Source: Bradyrhizobium sp. LTSP849 (GTDB taxonomy: Bacteria > Pseudomonadota > Alphaproteobacteria > Rhizobiales > Xanthobacteraceae). From it: 64,000 bases of DNA. A model generated the notes under the pieces. The model searched no databases, was not told the origin of the DNA, and worked only from the letters and a program-made list of their open reading frames with translations. The stretch covers positions 62,001 to 126,000 of the forward strand of contig NZ_JYMR01000031.1 of NCBI RefSeq assembly GCF_000938255.1, in the 5' to 3' direction. A program made the translations under genes and the position numbers. Of the stretch, positions 34,810 through 43,840 are shown one piece after another (position 1 is the first letter of the stretch; each line of letters begins with the position of its first letter).

Positions 34810-37410
34810 TCACGCCCGCTGAACAAAGCTGTCGACCACCTTCTTCTCGCCGGCTTTGTCGAAGGCGATGGTGAGCTTGTTGCCGTCGATCTTGGTGACG
34901 CGGCCGTAGCCGAATTTCTGGTGGAAGACGCGGTCGGCGAGCGAGAATTCCGAGGTCGTGCCGGTAGATTTGGCGACCAGCTCGCCCTCGATCGTCATCG
35001 GCCCGCGGCGGCGCGACGAGAAGCTGCCGAAATCGGGCGAGGACGACGCTGACGAAAACGACGAGGCCTCTTCCTCGAAGCCACTACGACCGCCGCCGCC
35101 ATTGCGGCCTTGTCCATTCGCTTGGCCCCGGTTGCGGTTGGCCTGGGCACGCTGCCAGCCCGGGGTCGAATAGGTCGACCCGAACGCCTCCATGTCGTCG
35201 AAGCGCGAGGCGCCGTAGCCGCCGGTGCCGCCCCAGGCCGAGCCGCCTTTGGATTCCGTGATCTCGACATTGGCCGCCGGCAATTCGTCGAGGAAGCGCG
35301 ACGGGATCGTGGTTGTCCAGGTGCCGTGGATGCGCCGGTTGGTCGCAAAATAGATTTTGGCGCGGCGCCTCGCGCGGGTCAGGCCGACATGACCAAGCCG
35401 GCGCTCTTCCTCGAGGCCCGCGCGGCCCTGTTCGTCCAGCGTGCGCTGGCTCGGGAACAGGCCTTCTTCCCAGCCGGGCAGGAACACGTTGTCGAATTCG
35501 AGCCCCTTGGCCGAATGCAGTGTCATCAGCGACACCGCGTCCTCGTTGGCCCCGCTGTCGCGGTCCATCACCAGCGAGATGTGCTCGAGGAATCCTTGCA
35601 GGTTCTCGAACTCCTCCATCGAGCGCACGAGCTCTTTCAAATTCTCCAGCCGGCCCGCCGCATCGGCCGAGCGGTCCTTCTGCCACATCTCGGTATAGCC
35701 GCTCTCGTCGAGCACGATCTGGGCCAGATCAGTGTGCGCGGTGACCTCGCGCTGGGCGCGCCAGCGGTCGAACTGGGCGACCAGGTCGCGCAAGGACCCC
35801 CGCGCCTTCGGCTTCAATTCGTCGGTGTCGACCACGGCGCGTGCCGCCTCGAACAAGGGAATGCGGCGCTTGCGGGCGTGATCATGCAGCATCTGCACGG
35901 TGGCATCGCCCAAGCCCCTCTTGGGCGTGTTGACGATGCGCTCGAAGGCGAGATCGTCGGCGGGCGAATTGATGACGCGCAGATAAGCCAGCGCGTCACG
36001 GACTTCGGCGCGCTCATAGAAGCGCGGGCCGCCGATCACGCGATAGGGCAGGCCGAGGGTGACGAAGCGGTCTTCGAACTCACGCATCTGGTAGGAGGCC
36101 CGCACGAGGATCGCGATCTCGTTGAGCTTGTCGCCCTGACGCTGGATCTGCTCGATCTCCTCGCCGATGCCACGGGCTTCCTCTTCCGAATCCCAGGAGC
36201 CGGTGACCGTGACCTTCTCGCCGTCCTGGTCCTCGGTGCGCAGCGTCTTGCCGAGCCGGCCTTCATTGTGCGCGATCAGATGCGAGGCGGTGGCCAGGAT
36301 GTGGCCGGTCGAGCGGTAGTTGCGCTCGAGGCGGATGACCTTGGCGCCGGGAAAATCGTGGTCGAAGCGCAGGATGTTGTCGACCTCCGCGCCGCGCCAG
36401 CCATAGATCGACTGATCGTCGTCGCCGACGCAGCAGATATTTTTGACGTGTGGTGTCTGCTCCCTCGCCCCGCTTGCGGGGAGAGGGGGAGTCTCCACGA
36501 GCGCGGTGCTGGGAGAGTCCCCCTCACCCGCCGCACTTCGTGCGTCGGCCTCTCCCCGCAAGCGGGGAGAAGCGAAGGAAGAAGCCGACGGCGCCTGCGA
36601 CAACAGCCGCAGCCACAGATATTGCGCGACGTTGGTGTCCTGATATTCGTCGACCAGGATGTATTTGAAGCGCTGCTGGTACTGCCGGAGGACATCCGGG
36701 TGCTCGCGGAAAATGCGGATGTCTTCGAGCAGCAGATCGCCGAAATCGGCCGCGTTGAGGATCTTCAGCCGCTCCTGGTAGCTCGCATAGAGCTTGCCGC
36801 CCTTGCCGTTGGCGAAGACGGCGGCTTCGCCGGCCGGCACCTGCGACGGCGTCAGGCCGCGGTTCTTCCAGCCGTCGATCAGCCCGGCCAGCATGCGCGC
36901 CGGCCAGCGCTTGTCGTCGATGTTGTCGGCTTGCAGGAGCTGCTTCAGCAGCCGCACCTGGTCGTCGACGTCGAGCACGGTGAAATTCGATTTGAGCTGC
37001 GCCAGCTCTGCATGCGTGCGCAGGATGCGGCCGCCGATCGAGTGGAAGGTGCCGAGCCACGGCATGCCCTCGACGGCCTGGCCGAGCATCTGGCCGAGCC
37101 GGTGCTTCATCTCGCGCGCGGCCTTGTTGGTGAAGGTCACCGACAGGATCTCGGCGGGGCGGGCACGGCCCTGGCTCAGGATATGGGCGATACGCGTGGT
37201 CAGCACGCGGGTCTTGCCGGTGCCGGCGCCGGCCAGCACCAGAACCGGGCCATCCAGTGTCTCCACGGCGTCGCGCTGCTCGAGATTGAGCCCGGCGAGA
37301 TATTTCGGTCCCACCGAGGCGCGCGCACGCGCGGCAATGCCGCCGGCTGCCGGCTGGTGGTCGGAGACGTTCTGGGGCGTGATCTTGCTCGGCTCGGTCA
37401 TGCGAATCAT
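34810..37410 (-). CDS. uvrD: UvrD/PcrA-type DNA helicase with in-frame repeat insertion
   Basis: A superfamily 1A 3'-5' DNA helicase of about 866 residues that acts in repair and removal of proteins from DNA. Q motif LNLEQRDAV, Walker A AGAGTGKT (about residues 60-67), DEYQDTN, GDDDQSIYGWRGA and later VSLMTLHSAKGLEF motifs are intact. The C-terminus has the usual basic linker and a small beta domain (FGYGRVTKIDGNKLTIAF). Residues about 280-316 are encoded by a palindromic repeat and are absent from ordinary UvrD proteins. The frame stays open through it. The start is taken at 37410 behind TGGGG; an ATG three codons later is possible. Confidence 0.93.
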   Translation of the reverse strand: MIRMTEPSKITPQNVSDHQPAAGGIAARARASVGPKYLAGLNLEQRDAVETLDGPVLVLAGAGTGKTRVLTTRIAHILSQGRARPAEILSVTFTNKAAREMKHRLGQMLGQAVEGMPWLGTFHSIGGRILRTHAELAQLKSNFTVLDVDDQVRLLKQLLQADNIDDKRWPARMLAGLIDGWKNRGLTPSQVPAGEAAVFANGKGGKLYASYQERLKILNAADFGDLLLEDIRIFREHPDVLRQYQQRFKYILVDEYQDTNVAQYLWLRLLSQAPSASSFASPRLRGEADARSAAGEGDSPSTALVETPPLPASGAREQTPHVKNICCVGDDDQSIYGWRGAEVDNILRFDHDFPGAKVIRLERNYRSTGHILATASHLIAHNEGRLGKTLRTEDQDGEKVTVTGSWDSEEEARGIGEEIEQIQRQGDKLNEIAILVRASYQMREFEDRFVTLGLPYRVIGGPRFYERAEVRDALAYLRVINSPADDLAFERIVNTPKRGLGDATVQMLHDHARKRRIPLFEAARAVVDTDELKPKARGSLRDLVAQFDRWRAQREVTAHTDLAQIVLDESGYTEMWQKDRSADAAGRLENLKELVRSMEEFENLQGFLEHISLVMDRDSGANEDAVSLMTLHSAKGLEFDNVFLPGWEEGLFPSQRTLDEQGRAGLEEERRLGHVGLTRARRRAKIYFATNRRIHGTWTTTIPSRFLDELPAANVEITESKGGSAWGGTGGYGASRFDDMEAFGSTYSTPGWQRAQANRNRGQANGQGRNGGGGRSGFEEEASSFSSASSSPDFGSFSSRRRGPMTIEGELVAKSTGTTSEFSLADRVFHQKFGYGRVTKIDGNKLTIAFDKAGEKKVVDSFVQRA
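36461..36573. repeat. Palindromic repeat inside the uvrD reading frame
   Basis: The left arm CCCCGCTTGCGGGGAGAGG and the right arm CCTCTCCCCGCAAGCGGGG are inverse copies, each containing its own small palindrome. GGGGGAGTCTCC and GGAGAGTCCCCC form another pair inside. Non-coding copies of such elements are common in Rhizobiales. Here the roughly 113 bases lie between the DEYQDTN and GDDDQSIYGWRGA motifs and are translated without a stop. Confidence 0.8.
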
Positions 37411-37650
37411 TGGCCCCACGATGGCACCGCGGGGTGGTGGAAGGGAGCCTTCATAACAGGGATTGTTGCCTATATGGGGGCGCGGCGAGGGGTTTTCCAC
37501 GTACGCGGAAGACCGATTTGTTCCTGCTGGACGTGCGAATTTCCGGCTTCAGCGGGCAGGAACCATTGTTCCGCGTTGGAGATTGTTTGGGCAAGTGAGG
37601 CGCGCCAGCCGCGCCGATCGCAGACAGTCATTCAAACAGAGGTTCGGACC

Positions 37651-37821
37651 ATGCTTAGCTGGGTTGTGACGTTTCTGGTTATCGCCCTGATCGCCGGCAT
37701 TTTGGGCTTTGGCGGCCTCGCCGGCGCGTCGATCGAAATCGCCAAGATCATCTTCTTCGTCGCTGTGGTGCTGTTCCTGGTCTCGGCCGTGGTCGGCCTC
37801 GCCCGCGGCCGCAGGATCTAG
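37651..37821 (+). CDS. DUF1328 small membrane protein
   Basis: A 56-residue protein, MLSWVVTFLVIALIAG onward, with two transmembrane helices and the Gly-rich block GFGGLAGAS between them, ending in ARGRRI. This matches the DUF1328 (UPF0391) family, whose function is unknown though members are often stress-induced. Upstream 37501-37650 holds no gene. It converges with the thioesterase gene; a palindromic repeat lies between them. Confidence 0.85.
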   Translation: MLSWVVTFLVIALIAGILGFGGLAGASIEIAKIIFFVAVVLFLVSAVVGLARGRRI

Positions 37822-37835
37822 CGCGGTCTGATTGG

Positions 37836-37882
37836 TGCATGATCTTACCGGAAAACCGCTTCACACTTTTCCGGATCATGCA
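37836..37882 (-). repeat. Dispersed palindromic repeat, copy 2
   Basis: Read on the minus strand it begins GCATGATCCGGAAAAGTGTG one base after the TAG stop of the thioesterase gene and ends with ATCATGCA. It is the same element as at 9936 and 40310, in the same orientation relative to the gene it follows, and again between convergent genes. Confidence 0.85.
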
Positions 37883-38386
37883 CTACCGCTTCGAGGGCAT
37901 CGCCACGTTGCGGCCGATGCCCTCGGGCCGGGCCAAGGTGCTGTGGATCTTGGCGATCCCTGCGATGCGCTGCTGGATATCAGGCGGAAACGCCGCAACG
38001 CGCCGCGCCTTCATGTCCATGTGCAGCGACATGTTCTCGGAAGTGGCCGAGAGCCAGCCTTCCGTCCCGTGCCTCATTTCCTCGAACGTATGCAGCCGCT
38101 TGTCGTCGGCCTCCAGCAGCCACACCAAAATCTGCACGGGATCGCCGAGGTGGATTTCGCGCAAATAGCGGACATGGCATTCGGCGGTGAAGGTCGAGCC
38201 GTGGCGCTCCTTCTTGTAAGTGGGACCGATTCCGAGTTCGAGCCAGAACTCGTCGATGGCCCGGTCGAACATCACGTTGTAATAGGCCATGTTGAGATGG
38301 CCGTTATAATCGATCCATTGCGGTTCGATCTGCATGATCGAGCCGCGGAACGGCTCGGCTTTGGGCGCAGCGACGGTCTCCGACAT
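37883..38386 (-). CDS. Hotdog-fold acyl-CoA thioesterase
   Basis: A 167-residue protein of the 4-hydroxybenzoyl-CoA thioesterase-like hotdog group. WIDYNGHLNMAYYNVMFD near residue 25 carries the characteristic D-x-N-G-H-x-N motif, with the catalytic Asp. It hydrolyses an acyl-CoA in the cytoplasm; the chain is unknown. Similar proteins occur with carnitine catabolism genes, but none are here. It is divergent from the FAD-linked oxidase gene across a gap of about 90 bases. Confidence 0.85.
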   Translation of the reverse strand: MSETVAAPKAEPFRGSIMQIEPQWIDYNGHLNMAYYNVMFDRAIDEFWLELGIGPTYKKERHGSTFTAECHVRYLREIHLGDPVQILVWLLEADDKRLHTFEEMRHGTEGWLSATSENMSLHMDMKARRVAAFPPDIQQRIAGIAKIHSTLARPEGIGRNVAMPSKR

Positions 38387-38474
38387 GTCTCATTCCCTAC
38401 CTATGCGTCCGGTCGCTTGACTTGACCGGTGAGATGTCCTTTGCCACGGTTTCTTCTCGTCGGGAGGAATGTCC

Positions 38475-39899
38475 GTGGGTACGACCATCACCAATAATCC
38501 GCCGAAGCCGGCGCCGAAAGCCCTCGCAAGCGCGCTGGAGCAGCTTGCCGCACGCTTCGGCAACCGCCTCATCACCTCGCAGGCCGTGCGCGAACAGCAC
38601 GGCCACACCACGACATGGCTCGTCAACCAGCCGCCGGACGGCGTGGTGATGGCGCAGGACACCGCCGACATCCAGGATGTGGTGCGGATCTGCGCCAAGA
38701 ATGGCGTGCCCGTCATCGCCTTCGGCACCGGCACCTCGCTTGAAGGCCAGGTCAACGCGCCCGCGGGCGGCATCTGCATCGACCTGCGCGACATGAACAA
38801 GGTGCTCGCCGTGCATGCCGAGGACCTCGACTGCGTGATCCAGCCCGGCGTGACCCGCAAGGCGCTGAACGAGCATCTGCGCGACCAGGGCCTGTTCTTC
38901 CCAATCGATCCCGGCGCGGACGCTTCGCTCGGCGGCATGGCCTCGACCCGCGCCTCCGGCACCAATGCGGTGCGCTACGGCACCATGCGCGACAGCGTGA
39001 TCGCCCTGAAGGTCGTGCGCGGCGACGGCGAGATCATCACCACCGGCACGCGCGCCAAGAAATCATCCGCCGGCTACGACCTGACACATCTCTTCGTCGG
39101 TGCCGAAGGCACGCTCGGCATCATCTCGGAATTGACTATCCGCTTGCGTGGCATCCCCGAGACCATTGCGGCCGGCGCGGTGTCGTTCGAGACCGTGCAC
39201 GGGGCGTGTCAGGCCGTGATCCTGGCGATCCAGACCGGCATTCCCGTCGCGCGCATCGAGCTGCTCAATGCCGCGCAGGTGAGAGCCTGCAACGCCTATT
39301 CGAAGCTGACGCTGCCGGAGACGCCGCTGCTGCTGATGGAATTCCACGGCAGCGAGATCGAGGTCGCCGAGCAGTCCAAGGCGTTCGGCGAAATCGCGAA
39401 GGAATACGGCGGCGGCGATTTCTCCTGGACCACCAAGCCAGAGGATCGCACAAAACTGTGGCAGGCGCGCCACGATGCATACTGGTCGGTGAAGGCGCTG
39501 CGGCCCGGCGACAGCATCGGCGTGGTCGCAACCGACGTCTGCGTGCCGATCTCGCGCCTGGCCGAATGCGTCGGCGAGACCGAGGAAGACCTCAAGCGGC
39601 TCAACCTGTTGTCGCCCATTGTCGGCCATGTCGGCGATGGCAATTTCCACTGTTCGCTGGTCTGTGACACCAATGATGCCGACGAGATGGCGCGCGGCGA
39701 GGAGTTCATGCATCGCCTGGTCGAACGCGCGCAGGCGATGGACGGCACCTGCACCGGCGAACACGGCGTCGGCCAGGGCAAGCAGAAATATCTCAAGGCC
39801 GAGCTCGGGCCCGAGGCGCTCGACGCGATGCGTGCGCTGAAAAAGGCACTCGATCCGCAAAACATCTTCAACCCCGGCAAGATCGTGCCGGAGGCGTAG
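38475..39899 (+). CDS. FAD-linked oxidase, D-lactate dehydrogenase/glycolate oxidase (GlcD) family
   Basis: A flavoenzyme of 474-476 residues that oxidises a D-2-hydroxyacid. The PCMH-type FAD domain has GTGTSLEGQ and DPGADASLGGMASTRASG; the C-terminal domain has GHVGDGNFH, with catalytic-site histidines, GTCTGEHGVG and NIFNPGKI. Full length matches bacterial D-lactate dehydrogenases (cytochrome or quinone acceptor). GGGAGG is 7 bases before the GTG at 38475 but nearly touches an ATG at 38469, so the GTG is preferred. No glcE or glcF genes are adjacent, so a single-subunit enzyme is likely. Confidence 0.88.
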   Translation: MGTTITNNPPKPAPKALASALEQLAARFGNRLITSQAVREQHGHTTTWLVNQPPDGVVMAQDTADIQDVVRICAKNGVPVIAFGTGTSLEGQVNAPAGGICIDLRDMNKVLAVHAEDLDCVIQPGVTRKALNEHLRDQGLFFPIDPGADASLGGMASTRASGTNAVRYGTMRDSVIALKVVRGDGEIITTGTRAKKSSAGYDLTHLFVGAEGTLGIISELTIRLRGIPETIAAGAVSFETVHGACQAVILAIQTGIPVARIELLNAAQVRACNAYSKLTLPETPLLLMEFHGSEIEVAEQSKAFGEIAKEYGGGDFSWTTKPEDRTKLWQARHDAYWSVKALRPGDSIGVVATDVCVPISRLAECVGETEEDLKRLNLLSPIVGHVGDGNFHCSLVCDTNDADEMARGEEFMHRLVERAQAMDGTCTGEHGVGQGKQKYLKAELGPEALDAMRALKKALDPQNIFNPGKIVPEA

Positions 39900-39949
39900 C
39901 GCACAGCGCCGCTGCCGTTTATGCTCGTTCCGTCACCACGGAGCGGGCA

Positions 39950-40309
39950 ATGCGGTGGTTCGCGCGCAAGACGCGACAGGACATCTGGGACGAAACGATA
40001 GAATGGCCGCTCGGCGACATCGAGGCGGCTGAGCGCATTCGCGCGATCTGTGACGCCGCGGCCGCGAGTGCGACAGGTTTTTCGCGCAACGACAAGGGCG
40101 ACAGCGAGCGCTATGAACGCGCGGCGAAGGTCGCGATGGAAATCGCGATGAAGATCTCCGACGGATTGATGCGCGACGACGCGGTGCATCGCATCGTCGA
40201 TCTCTGCATGAAAGCGAACGACCTCAAGACCGCGCAGATCCTGTGTCGTGCGATCCATGCCAGCTGGATCCGCGAAACGATACAGCGCGATTATCCCGCG
40301 CTGGCGTAG
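39950..40309 (+). CDS. Hypothetical cytoplasmic helical protein
   Basis: A 119-residue protein of unknown function, predicted to be alpha-helical and acidic/basic mixed, without signal peptide or membrane helix. GGAGCGGGC precedes the ATG at good spacing, and codon use is typical, so it is likely a real gene. The block AAKVAMEIAMKISDGLMRDDAVHRIVDLC is a conspicuous helix pair reminiscent of TPR-like arrays, but I cannot assign a family. The TAG stop is followed at once by a palindromic repeat. Confidence 0.7.
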   Translation: MRWFARKTRQDIWDETIEWPLGDIEAAERIRAICDAAAASATGFSRNDKGDSERYERAAKVAMEIAMKISDGLMRDDAVHRIVDLCMKANDLKTAQILCRAIHASWIRETIQRDYPALA

Positions 40310-40356
40310 AGCATGATCCGGAAAAGTGTGGAGCGGTTTTTCGAAAAGATCATGCT
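40310..40356 (+). repeat. Dispersed palindromic repeat, copy 3
   Basis: AGCATGATCCGGAAAAGTGT directly follows the TAG stop of the hypothetical gene; the element ends AAAAGATCATGCT. It lies between convergent genes, like the copies at 9936 and 37836. Confidence 0.88.
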
Positions 40357-40377
40357 CAAAACAACAACCTGACGCCG

Positions 40378-42045
40378 TTATTTCGCCAGCTTGCGCACGG
40401 CCTCGTCCACGCTGTGGAAGACGTGGTCCTTCGGCAGCACATCGAACAGCTTGAATCGCTCGAATGCGTCCTGCGCCCGCACCGATTCCAGCCGCGCCAG
40501 CGCGACGGTGACGCCCTGCTCGTTGCACGCCTTGAAGACGTCGAGCAAAATCTGCGCGGCGGTGAAGTCGATTTCGACCATGCCGCTCGCCTCCAGCACC
40601 AGCAGTTGCGGCGTGGATGTCGTGAGAACCTTGGTCACGTCGCTGCGGAAGCCGGGCGCATTGAGGAACGACAGCGGCGCCTGGAGCCCGATCACGGCGA
40701 TGCCGGCGATGCGCTCGCCGGTGATGTGCGGATGGGCCGGCCACCAGATCGTGGTGCCCGGCACGCGCTCGAACTCGACGATTCTGGCGCGCGTCGTGCT
40801 CCAGATGCCGTGCAGCAGCGACAGCACGATGCCGAGGAACGCGCCTTGCTGGATCGGCAGGACGATGATCAGTGCGGCGGTCGCGATGATCAGCAGGAAC
40901 TCGCTCGGGGATTGCCGATAGATCGTGACGATCTGCTTCATGCGGATGATGCGCAGCGCGACGAACAGCAAGATGCCGCCAAGTGCGGCATCCGGCACGT
41001 GCCGCAACAGTCCCGTGCCGAACGCGAGCAGTGCCAGCACAATGAGTGCCGCCGCGAGGCCTGCGAGCTGCGATTGGCCGCCGGTCTCGGCGACGATGCC
41101 CGTTCGCGGCGGGCTCGCATTGACCGGAAAAGCGCCGAACAGGCCGGCCAGCACGCTGCCGGCGCCCGCGCCGAGGAAATCACGATCGACATCGGCGGGC
41201 TTGTCGGGATCTGACGGAAACGACCGCGTGGTCGCGGCGGTCTGTACCATCACGACGATGGTGACCACGAAGGCGAGCGGCACCAGGCGCACCCATTGCT
41301 CCGGCGCGAGATCGGGCAAGGTCGGTCGCGGCAGCGTGCCCGGCACCACGCCGACGACGTTGACGCCCTTGCTCTCGAGGCCAAGCCAGATCACGGCCAG
41401 CGTTGCGGCGACAAGCCCGATCAGCGCGCCGGGAATTTTTGCGCTGATCTTCTCGGAGATGAAGACCACGGCGAGTACGCCGAAGCCGATGCAGAACGTC
41501 AGCGGATTGGTCCGGCCAAGCTCGGTTGCGAGCACCCCGATGCGATCGAGTGTCGGCCCGCTTGGCGACTCCAGTCCCAGCACGCCCGGCAATTGCGATA
41601 CGATGATGTGGACGGAGATGCCGGCGAGAAAGCCGACCATGATCGGCACCGACAGGAGATTGGCGATGCCGCCGAGTCGGAAGGCGCCGCCGGCGAGCAT
41701 CATCGCGCCGACCATCAGCGCCAGCGCGATCGCAAATCCCTGGTACTCGGGCGAGCCGGCGGCAGCCAGCGCTGCAAGCCCGCCGGCGAAGATCGGCGTG
41801 ATCGTGGAGTCCGCGCCGCAGGACAGAAAACGGTTGCCGCCGAGCAGCGCAAAGCCGAGCGAGCCCGCCATGAACGCGAAGAAGCCGATCTGTGGCGCGA
41901 AGCCGCCGAGCCGTGCGGTCGCCATCTGCTCGGGGATGGCGATCGCCGCCAGCGTCAGTCCCGCCATCAGGTCGCCGGGCAGGGAATAGGACGCGAGCGA
42001 CCGGAAGACGGGCCATGATCCTTTGGCGTGTGCGTTTTGCGGCAT
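40378..42045 (-). CDS. SulP-family inorganic anion transporter with STAS domain
   Basis: A 555-residue transporter. About 10-12 hydrophobic helices carry the SulP motif AIPEQMATARLGG near the N-terminus (about residue 36) and SGLTLA-like blocks; a cytoplasmic STAS domain (about residues 440-550) follows. SulP proteins move sulfate, bicarbonate, C4-dicarboxylates or other anions; substrate cannot be read here. NASPPRTGIVAETGGQSQLAG is the conserved segment before the last helices. GGGGA precedes the ATG. It is transcribed alone, convergent with the hypothetical gene and upstream of it a gap of 150 bases follows the caspase-like gene. Confidence 0.9.
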   Translation of the reverse strand: MPQNAHAKGSWPVFRSLASYSLPGDLMAGLTLAAIAIPEQMATARLGGFAPQIGFFAFMAGSLGFALLGGNRFLSCGADSTITPIFAGGLAALAAAGSPEYQGFAIALALMVGAMMLAGGAFRLGGIANLLSVPIMVGFLAGISVHIIVSQLPGVLGLESPSGPTLDRIGVLATELGRTNPLTFCIGFGVLAVVFISEKISAKIPGALIGLVAATLAVIWLGLESKGVNVVGVVPGTLPRPTLPDLAPEQWVRLVPLAFVVTIVVMVQTAATTRSFPSDPDKPADVDRDFLGAGAGSVLAGLFGAFPVNASPPRTGIVAETGGQSQLAGLAAALIVLALLAFGTGLLRHVPDAALGGILLFVALRIIRMKQIVTIYRQSPSEFLLIIATAALIIVLPIQQGAFLGIVLSLLHGIWSTTRARIVEFERVPGTTIWWPAHPHITGERIAGIAVIGLQAPLSFLNAPGFRSDVTKVLTTSTPQLLVLEASGMVEIDFTAAQILLDVFKACNEQGVTVALARLESVRAQDAFERFKLFDVLPKDHVFHSVDEAVRKLAK

Positions 42046-42143
42046 TGACGTGATGTCCCCGGAAGCGTGCGTCGGCCGACCAGACTACAGCATTTCCGGC
42101 CTAGAAGGTGGGAGACCGCGCAGGCGTGGCGCCATCAACAGAA

Positions 42144-42170
42144 ATGTCCGCAAGCAAGGCTTGCGGACAT
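42144..42170 (-). terminator. Intrinsic terminator of the caspase-like gene
   Basis: ATGTCCGCAAGC and GCTTGCGGACAT form a perfect 12-bp stem with a 3-base loop. Read on the minus strand it lies 25 bases after the caspase-like gene and is followed by TTTCTGTT. Confidence 0.75.
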
Positions 42171-42195
42171 CAGTGCCTATCGTGGTGCGGCAGTG

Positions 42196-43698
42196 TCAGT
42201 ATCTGCTGCGGCCGTAGTCGCCGTGTCCCATCTCTCCGCCACCGCCGCGGCCGCCACCACCGCCCATGCCCATGCCGAGGCCAATACCGATGCCGATGCC
42301 TTGCATCACGGCGGCTGGCGGCGGGCCGCGGTCCTGCGGCGGCGCGCGCTCGACGACCGTTTCGTCAGGCGGCGGCCGGCGCTTGGGCGGCGTATCAACC
42401 ACCTTGCGCTTCGGCGGCGTGTCGTCGACGCGCTTCTTGATGATCGGCGCAACCGTCGGATTGATCGGCGAGGCCGGGGTCGTGGGCGTCGAGCACGGGC
42501 AGGTCGGCGCCAGCGCGACGGCGATCGGAGCAGGGACCGCAGCAGCCGCGACCGGCAAGACATAGTTGCGGTTCTGCACGCGGAGCAGCAATTTGCGCGC
42601 GGTCGCCGCGAGGTCGCTGTTGTCCCAGTTGGCGAGATAGGCCTCGAAGGAGGCGCGGGTATTGATCGCGACCGCGCGATCCCACGCGAGCATCTGGCGC
42701 CGGCGCTCCAGGATCGAGCGTAGGCGCGGCGTGTAGGTGGCCTGCGCGTACAACTCGACATAAGCTTGATATGCAGGAACGGTGTCATCGGCGATGACGA
42801 GGTCGTAGGCAACCTTCGCGTCCTTGCCCTGCAAATCCTTGCGCCAGTCCTCGACGCTGCGGGTGGCGCTGGCGAGCGCCATCGAGCCTGCGCCCGGAGC
42901 AGGCGGCTGCTGGCCGCTGCTGTCGCCGAAGAATTTGAAGTCGGTCGTCAGCGACGAGCTCTCCCAGGGGATCTGCCGTCCGTCGGTCGATTGCGCCACC
43001 GCAATGCGGATTCGCTTGAACACTTCCTCGATCGGGACGTTCGGTTGCTTCGCAACCGTCAGCGCTGCGGTGGTGTAGGGGCTATCGACGCCGGAGCCGT
43101 CCTCGGCTTCCGCGCCGGGCGAGGTCGAATAGGAGATGAAGGTACCCTGTGCGCCGGCCTTGGTGTCGACGATCGCAAGTCCGTGGCCGGCGCCGCTCAG
43201 CGCCGGGAACGGATTGTTGCGGCAGGCATCGAGCATGAAGATGCGCGCGCGTGTCGGCAGCGCGCCGAGCGTATTGAGGAGATCGTTGAGCCGCACGCCC
43301 TGGAGTGGAATGTCGGCCTCGCGCTTGGGGTCGAGGTCGACCGGCACGAGATAGTTCTCGCCGTCGATCTGGAGGCCGTGGCCGGCATAAAACACCAGCG
43401 CGATGGTGTCGGCGCCGCTGGCGCTGACTTTGCCGGCAAAGTCAGAGATCGCCTGACGCATCTCGCTCTGCGCCAAATCGGGCGCTGCGGTGACGGTGAA
43501 GCCGGCATTGCCGAGCAGCTCCGCCATGCCCTTGGCATCGTTGGCGGCGTTGGGCAGTTCCGGCACCGTGCGATAGGCCGATTGGCCGATCACCAGCGCC
43601 AGCCGCGCTTCGGCCGCAGCGTCTGTCGGCGTCATCAATTGCGTGAGCGCTAGAAGGCTGGAGGCAAGGAATAAATTACGAAGGATTGGACGGCGCAT
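42196..43698 (-). CDS. Exported caspase-like (C14 family) protein
   Basis: A 500-residue protein. The signal peptide ends near AAAEA (about residue 30). A caspase-like domain (about 32-270) has the catalytic His107 in FYAGHG and Cys159 in LDACRNNP, both intact. A helical stretch (about 290-390) and a C-terminal low-complexity tail follow: Pro/Arg/Lys-rich, then Gly/Met-rich, ending GRSRY. Orthocaspases of this form occur widely in Bradyrhizobium; the targets are unknown. The ATG at 43698 has a near-perfect GGAGGTGA site and starts the signal peptide. Together with the CHAT protein at 5428 the window encodes two exported clan CD peptidase-like proteins. Confidence 0.88.
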   Translation of the reverse strand: MRRPILRNLFLASSLLALTQLMTPTDAAAEARLALVIGQSAYRTVPELPNAANDAKGMAELLGNAGFTVTAAPDLAQSEMRQAISDFAGKVSASGADTIALVFYAGHGLQIDGENYLVPVDLDPKREADIPLQGVRLNDLLNTLGALPTRARIFMLDACRNNPFPALSGAGHGLAIVDTKAGAQGTFISYSTSPGAEAEDGSGVDSPYTTAALTVAKQPNVPIEEVFKRIRIAVAQSTDGRQIPWESSSLTTDFKFFGDSSGQQPPAPGAGSMALASATRSVEDWRKDLQGKDAKVAYDLVIADDTVPAYQAYVELYAQATYTPRLRSILERRRQMLAWDRAVAINTRASFEAYLANWDNSDLAATARKLLLRVQNRNYVLPVAAAAVPAPIAVALAPTCPCSTPTTPASPINPTVAPIIKKRVDDTPPKRKVVDTPPKRRPPPDETVVERAPPQDRGPPPAAVMQGIGIGIGLGMGMGGGGGRGGGGEMGHGDYGRSRY

Positions 43699-43840
43699 AA
43701 TGTCACCTCCATCGGCAATGCGCGAGGATGTCACCTTTTCTAGTCGTCCGCCATGACTCTGTCTGTGCGCTATCTCACGCTACGACGTGCGGCAAAATGG
43801 GGCAGGAGGTCTGCCGGAGCTGATGCGTCACGCTGTGGCG

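Noticed and set aside
35110..37821. A 903-codon open frame antisense to uvrD, running into the DUF1328 gene
   Set aside because: It is a shadow of a GC-rich gene: composition is low-complexity and Arg/Ala/Gly-rich, no domain is recognisable, and the opposite strand encodes a complete UvrD. Only its last 56 codons are the real DUF1328 gene.
39296..40744. A 482-codon frame across the FAD oxidase, hypothetical and SulP genes
   Set aside because: It overlaps three supported genes and a repeat and has no recognisable domain.
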